NCBI GenBank assembly: GCA_947457745.1 | Contig: CANGWT010000022.1 | Location: 1 to 16,933 of the forward strand | Length of the DNA: 16,933 nucleotides | Origin: Burkholderiaceae bacterium | GTDB taxonomy: Bacteria; Pseudomonadota; Gammaproteobacteria; Burkholderiales; Burkholderiaceae | Direction: 5' to 3' | Shown here: positions 14,744 through 16,933 of the stretch, piece by piece | Layout of the letters: the number at the start of each line of letters is the position of its first letter | Position numbering within the stretch: the stretch's first letter is position 1 | Translations under genes and position numbers: made by a program | Notes under the pieces: generated by a model | What the model was told of the DNA's origin: nothing | Database searches by the model: none | Seen by the model: only the letters and a program-made list of their open reading frames with translations

Positions 14744-15733
14744 TTAGTCAATTTTAACGTTGGCTGCTTTAACTGCCTTCGCCCACTTGTCATGCTCGCT
14801 TTGCGTGATCGCAGTTAATTGCTCGGAGTTGGCAAATTGCGGGTGAATACCTTGGGTTGCTAAACGCGCTTTGAAGTCAGGATTAGTCAGAATTTTACGG
14901 ATCTCCCTTTCCAGCTTGGTAATGATTACTGGAGAAGTGCCCTTAGGTACATAAATCGCGTAAAAGTTTTCCACATCAAACTGTTTCATACCGTCCTGCC
15001 CTAAAGTGGGGACATTGGGCATTAATGGTGAGCGTTCTGCTGCTGCAATTGCGATAGGGCGTAACTTGCCACTCTGAATATGTGGCAGTGATGCTGTCAC
15101 GCTATCAAACATCATGAGTGTATTGCCGGCAATTAAATCAGGCAGTGCAAAAGAGCTGCCTTTGTAGGGGATGTGTGTACCGGTGGCCCCTATACGCTGC
15201 ATAAACAGGGTGGACTCTAAATGAGAGAGGCTGCCATTACCCTGAGACGCATAATTAAAGTCACCTTTTTTCGATTTAATAAATGCAGTAAGTTCGCTTA
15301 AGTTCTTTGCAGGTACTGTGGGGTTAATCACAATCAGATGAGGAATGGTGCCAACGAGAGCAACAGGTGCAAAATCCTTTGTAAGGTCTGCTGGAGGATT
15401 TTTGAAGAGTGCTTGTGAAATAGACTGATTAGTCATCGCACTGAAGTGAATGATGTAACCATCTGGAGCGGCTTTGGCTGCTGCGCCCAAGCCAATCATG
15501 CCACCTGCACCAGGTTTATTTTCAATCACAATAGATTGTCCGAGAGCCTCGCCCAGGGGTGCCATTACGGCACGTGCAAATACGTCGGTGGAACCACCTG
15601 CAGGAAATGACAAAATTGCGACGATTGGTTTTTTAGGCCAATCCGTATCTGGCGCAGCTATCACTTGTCCAAATAAGCTTGAAATGATTGCAAGCCCGAG
15701 GAATGGTTTTGAAAAACGATTTAAGAAGTTCAT
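14744..15733 (-). CDS. Bug (TctC) family periplasmic substrate-binding protein
   Basis: This encodes 329 residues from the chosen ATG. A signal peptide spans about 1-27 (MNFLNRF, hydrophobic core, VIAA). The tripartite-tricarboxylate-receptor fold shows at FPAGGSTDVFAR (43-54, with the ligand-contacting region around D50), IENKPGAGGMIG (70-81), AAPDGYII (88-95), ASQGNGSLSHL and HIPYKGSS. Bug proteins bind carboxylates, amino acids or other small organics and are greatly expanded in Burkholderiales, mostly as orphans; no tctA or tctB is here. The frame stays open 21 codons further upstream, to 15796, but those residues would precede the signal peptide and cover a tandem repeat. The ATG at 15733 has GGATAATG just upstream. 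A two-codon mini-ORF (ATG ACA TGA) overlaps the start. It probably forms an operon with the GGT-like gene. Confidence 0.92.
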   Translation of the reverse strand: MNFLNRFSKPFLGLAIISSLFGQVIAAPDTDWPKKPIVAILSFPAGGSTDVFARAVMAPLGEALGQSIVIENKPGAGGMIGLGAAAKAAPDGYIIHFSAMTNQSISQALFKNPPADLTKDFAPVALVGTIPHLIVINPTVPAKNLSELTAFIKSKKGDFNYASQGNGSLSHLESTLFMQRIGATGTHIPYKGSSFALPDLIAGNTLMMFDSVTASLPHIQSGKLRPIAIAAAERSPLMPNVPTLGQDGMKQFDVENFYAIYVPKGTSPVIITKLEREIRKILTNPDFKARLATQGIHPQFANSEQLTAITQSEHDKWAKAVKAANVKID

Positions 15734-15746
15734 GTCATTATCCAGT

Positions 15747-15774
15747 GAGTAAGTAGGTAAGAGTAAGTAGGTAA
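15747..15774. repeat. Perfect 14-bp tandem duplication in the Bug gene leader
   Basis: GAGTAAGTAGGTAA occurs twice head to tail (15747-15760 and 15761-15774) with no mismatch. It sits between the putative minus-strand -10 and the ATG of the Bug gene, so it would be in its 5' untranslated leader. It may be slippage or a duplicated regulatory site. Confidence 0.9.
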
Positions 15775-15777
15775 TAT

Positions 15778-15806
15778 AGTATTGGAAACCACCCAAGGGC
15801 TGTAAA
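15778..15806 (-). promoter_or_regulatory. Candidate sigma-70 promoter for the Bug-GGT pair
   Basis: On the minus strand TTTACA (15801-15806) matches the -35 at five of six positions. AATACT (15778-15783) matches the -10 at four of six with a 17-bp spacer, and overlaps an alternative TACTAT. It would give a leader of about 40 nt containing the tandem repeat. This is inferred from hexamers only. Confidence 0.4.
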
Positions 15807-15836
15807 GCTAATAATAAAAATTTAATTGAGACAACT

Positions 15837-16933
15837 ATGACTGCAGCACTTCAAACACCTTCAGCTATTGATATGTCGGCCTATTGGCTGCCATACACAC
15901 CAAATCGTTACTTTCATCAGCATCCGAAAGTAATGCAGTCAGCCAAAGGAGCTTACTACTTTGATGACCATGGGCGTAAGTTGTTCGATGGATTATCGGG
16001 CTTATGGTGCTCACCTTTGGGGCATGCTGATCCACGAATTGGTGCGGCCATTCAAAAACAGTATCAAACCATGGACTATTGCCCCGCATTTCAGATGGCG
16101 AGTGAGGCGACCTTTACTTTAGCCAGTCGCATTGTTGATATGGCGCCAGCAGGCTTGGATAAAGTGTTTTTTACCAACTCCGGATCTGAGGCGGTAGATA
16201 CCGCACTCAAAATGGCGGTGGCCTATCATCGCTGCATGGGTAACGCCTCACGTTTTCGGATGATTGGGCGCGAGCGTGCTTATCACGGCGTTGGTATTGG
16301 TGGCATCTCCGTTGGTGGCATTGTGGCCAATCGCAAAGCATTTGCTGGAATGATGATGCCGGGCGTGGATCATTTACCGCATACTTTTAATCTCTCACAA
16401 ATGGCTTTCTCAAAAGGTCAGCCTACCTGGGGCGCACATTTAGCCGATGAGCTAGAAAATATTGTCACTTTGCATGATGCCAACACGATTGCTGCGGTGA
16501 TCTTAGAGCCAGTGCAGGGGTCGACGGGTGTGATTGTGCCCCCACAAGGTTATTTGCAGAAGATTCGGGATATTTGTACAAAGCATGGCATCTTGTTGAT
16601 CTTTGATGAAGTCATTACGGGCTTCGGGCGTTTAGGAGCAAACTTTGGCGCAGATCGTTTTGGTGTGACGCCAGATATGATCACCTTTGCAAAAGCCATT
16701 ACCAACGGTGTGATTCCGATGGGCGGTGTATTGTTGCGCGGAGATATTTACGATGCCATCATGTCGCAAGGGGGCCAAGAGCAAGCGATTGAATTCTTCC
16801 ATGGCTACACTTACTCTGGCCATCCAATTCCTACAGCCGCTGCCCATGCTGTACTCGATATCTTTGAATCAGATGATCTAGTCAACCGCGCTAAGGCCCT
16901 TGAACCAGTCTTAGAAAATTCTTTACACGCTCT
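15837..16933 (+). CDS. Class III PLP aminotransferase, omega-amino acid:pyruvate type (3' end beyond window)
   Basis: The first 365 codons are present and the gene runs off the right edge; the family is usually about 440 residues. MSAYWLPYTPNRYF (13-26), DGLSGLWCSPLGHADPRI and FFTNSGSEAVDTALK are typical of beta-alanine/omega-amino acid:pyruvate transaminases, often labelled aspartate aminotransferase family. The PLP elements are GSEA (phosphate region), RAYHGVGIGGISVGG, FDEVITGFGRLG (256-267, D257 contacting the pyridine nitrogen) and TFAKAITNG with the Schiff-base lysine K286. It transfers an amino group from an omega-amino acid or amine to pyruvate. It is divergent from the Bug/GGT pair across a 103-nt gap, with GAGAC (15828-15832) as a modest SD. 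Linkage to the neighbouring pair suggests shared catabolism but does not prove it. Exact substrate is unknown. Confidence 0.93.
   Translation, partial: MTAALQTPSAIDMSAYWLPYTPNRYFHQHPKVMQSAKGAYYFDDHGRKLFDGLSGLWCSPLGHADPRIGAAIQKQYQTMDYCPAFQMASEATFTLASRIVDMAPAGLDKVFFTNSGSEAVDTALKMAVAYHRCMGNASRFRMIGRERAYHGVGIGGISVGGIVANRKAFAGMMMPGVDHLPHTFNLSQMAFSKGQPTWGAHLADELENIVTLHDANTIAAVILEPVQGSTGVIVPPQGYLQKIRDICTKHGILLIFDEVITGFGRLGANFGADRFGVTPDMITFAKAITNGVIPMGGVLLRGDIYDAIMSQGGQEQAIEFFHGYTYSGHPIPTAAAHAVLDIFESDDLVNRAKALEPVLENSLHA

Noticed and set aside
15734..15796. N-terminal extension of the Bug protein by 21 codons
   Set aside because: It would put residues before a clear signal peptide and translate the tandem repeat; the ATG at 15733 has GGATAATG just upstream.
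16632..16847. Minus-strand open frames inside the aminotransferase, here and at 15865-16089
   Set aside because: The plus-strand frame is the conserved PLP enzyme; the opposite frames show no motif.

Overview
The window looks like chromosomal core and near-core DNA from a free-living betaproteobacterium. The gene families, the moderate-to-low GC, the two Bug-type/ModA-type binding proteins and the tRNA-His with an encoded CCA end all suggest a Burkholderiaceae member of the Polynucleobacter type. That placement rests on family recognition and was not tested by comparison. I see no insertion sequence, integrase, CRISPR array, phage gene or replication origin, and no gene-free stretch longer than about 130 bases.

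Layout from left to right. Genes typA (12-1829, ending at a strong terminator) and tex (1944-4307) lie on the plus strand. They are followed by an orphan molybdate-type binding protein (4367-5125) and a compact arsenic operon: arsR (5163-5489), arsC (5489-5968) and an ACR3-type arsenite exporter (5977-7026). A minus-strand block follows: a small single-span membrane protein (7062-7298), a universal stress protein with its own terminator (7359-7784) and a TauE/SafE-like permease (7911-8684). The plus strand resumes with two RNA-modification genes, an RluA-type pseudouridine synthase and dusA. Next come tRNA-His, with a full-consensus sigma-70 promoter and a terminator, then a SUMF1-domain protein 3 nt upstream of a PIF1-like helicase. 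The helicase converges on a minus-strand pair, a Bug binding protein and a gamma-glutamyltransferase-like enzyme. A class III aminotransferase is transcribed divergently from that pair and runs off the right edge.

How the genes work together. The arsenic operon is a self-contained resistance unit: As(III)-sensing repressor, arsenate reductase, exporter. TypA, Tex, RluA-type, Dus and tRNA-His are translation and RNA housekeeping. The Bug/GGT/aminotransferase group looks like an uptake-and-catabolism locus for a nitrogen-containing organic compound, which is an inference.

No clearly new multi-gene system is evident. The points most worth a second look are: three- or four-codon (once two-codon) mini-ORFs ending at the start codons of five genes; the orphan ModA beside the ars operon; a membrane-anchored SUMF1 protein lacking the FGE cysteine pair and coupled to a PIF1 helicase; genes that start 10-12 nt after a terminator; and a perfect 14-bp tandem repeat in the leader of the Bug gene.
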